DNA of 64,000 bases from Cyanophora paradoxa (Eukaryota > Glaucocystophyceae > Cyanophorales > Cyanophoraceae), in assembly GCA_004431415.1 (NCBI GenBank), contig QPMI01000133.1, forward strand, positions 248,001 to 312,000, written 5' to 3'. A program made the translations under genes and the position numbers. This document shows, piece after piece, positions 63,817-64,000 of the stretch (within the stretch, counting starts at the first letter, position 1; every line of letters begins with the position of its first letter). The notes under the pieces were generated by a model. The model was not told the DNA's origin. It saw only the letters and a list, made by a program, of their open reading frames with translations, and ran no database searches.

Positions 63817-64000
63817 CCCTTCACTTGGCGATGATCCTAGGGCTCGCTGGGCCGGGGCTCCATTCAGCGACTCGCCGGGCTGTGTCGCTGCAGAGTCGTG
63901 GGGAGCTTACACCCGCAACTTCTGCCTGGCTGATGATGAAGCGATGCAAGAAACCGCGAAGCTGCTGTGCAGCTGTGTAAGACGGTACTAAGACCTCGCG
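63817..64000. promoter_or_regulatory. Putative upstream region of copy B
   Basis: Directly 5' of the copy B start codon on the minus strand, at the window edge. No core promoter element could be identified with confidence; listed by position only. Confidence 0.25.

Overview
This is nuclear DNA from a eukaryote, most likely a GC-rich unicellular alga. The genes are split by many short introns, mostly with GTGCGC- or GTACCC-type donors and CAG acceptors. A nucleotide transporter of the plastid/intracellular-bacterium NTT family sits next to a GDP-mannose pyrophosphorylase, and there is a very large animal/protist-type ectodomain gene. A haptophyte or stramenopile alga fits, but this is inference from gene content and intron style. 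No bacterial operons, CRISPR arrays, rRNA or tRNA genes were recognised.

Layout. 1-3.1 kb (+): a multi-membrane-span protein of unknown function (copy A, 5' end cut by the window edge). 3.56-5.49 kb (+): GMPPB, 13 exons, whose spliced exons sum to 358 codons. 5.9-8.7 kb (-): an unrecognised lysine-rich, low-complexity protein built from many tiny exons. 9.88-14.64 kb (+): an NTT-type ATP/ADP translocase, 26 exons, which can be spliced into a 604-codon frame and needs a 7-nt microexon. 15.7-16.3 kb (-): the 3' part of an unrecognised gene. 16.86-22.15 kb: transposon- and repeat-rich spacer with a CACTA-type element (48-bp perfect terminal inverted repeats, TAA target duplication) and a retroposed sequence (poly-A, 14-bp target duplication).

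22.29-57.50 kb (-): one giant gene. It reads signal peptide, three repeats of a beta-propeller-like plus eight-cysteine module, about 50 fibronectin-III-like repeats inside one ~18.6 kb exon, filamin/PKD-like and REJ-like regions, one transmembrane helix and a short cytoplasmic tail. It looks like a cell-surface adhesion or recognition receptor and is the most remarkable object here. 57.6-60.8 kb: a second mobile-element-rich spacer (hAT-type MITE with 8-bp target duplication, mariner-type MITE, 3' end of a second retroposon copy). 60.86-63.82 kb (-): copy B of the multi-membrane-span protein, in inverted orientation to copy A, so the paralogue pair brackets the whole window.

The identifiable enzymes point to mannose activation for glycoconjugates (GMPPB) and adenylate exchange across an organelle membrane (NTT). 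The genes do not form an obvious pathway. Exon limits for GMPPB and NTT were worked out base by base and are reliable. Those of the giant gene and the two multi-span proteins are partly approximate.
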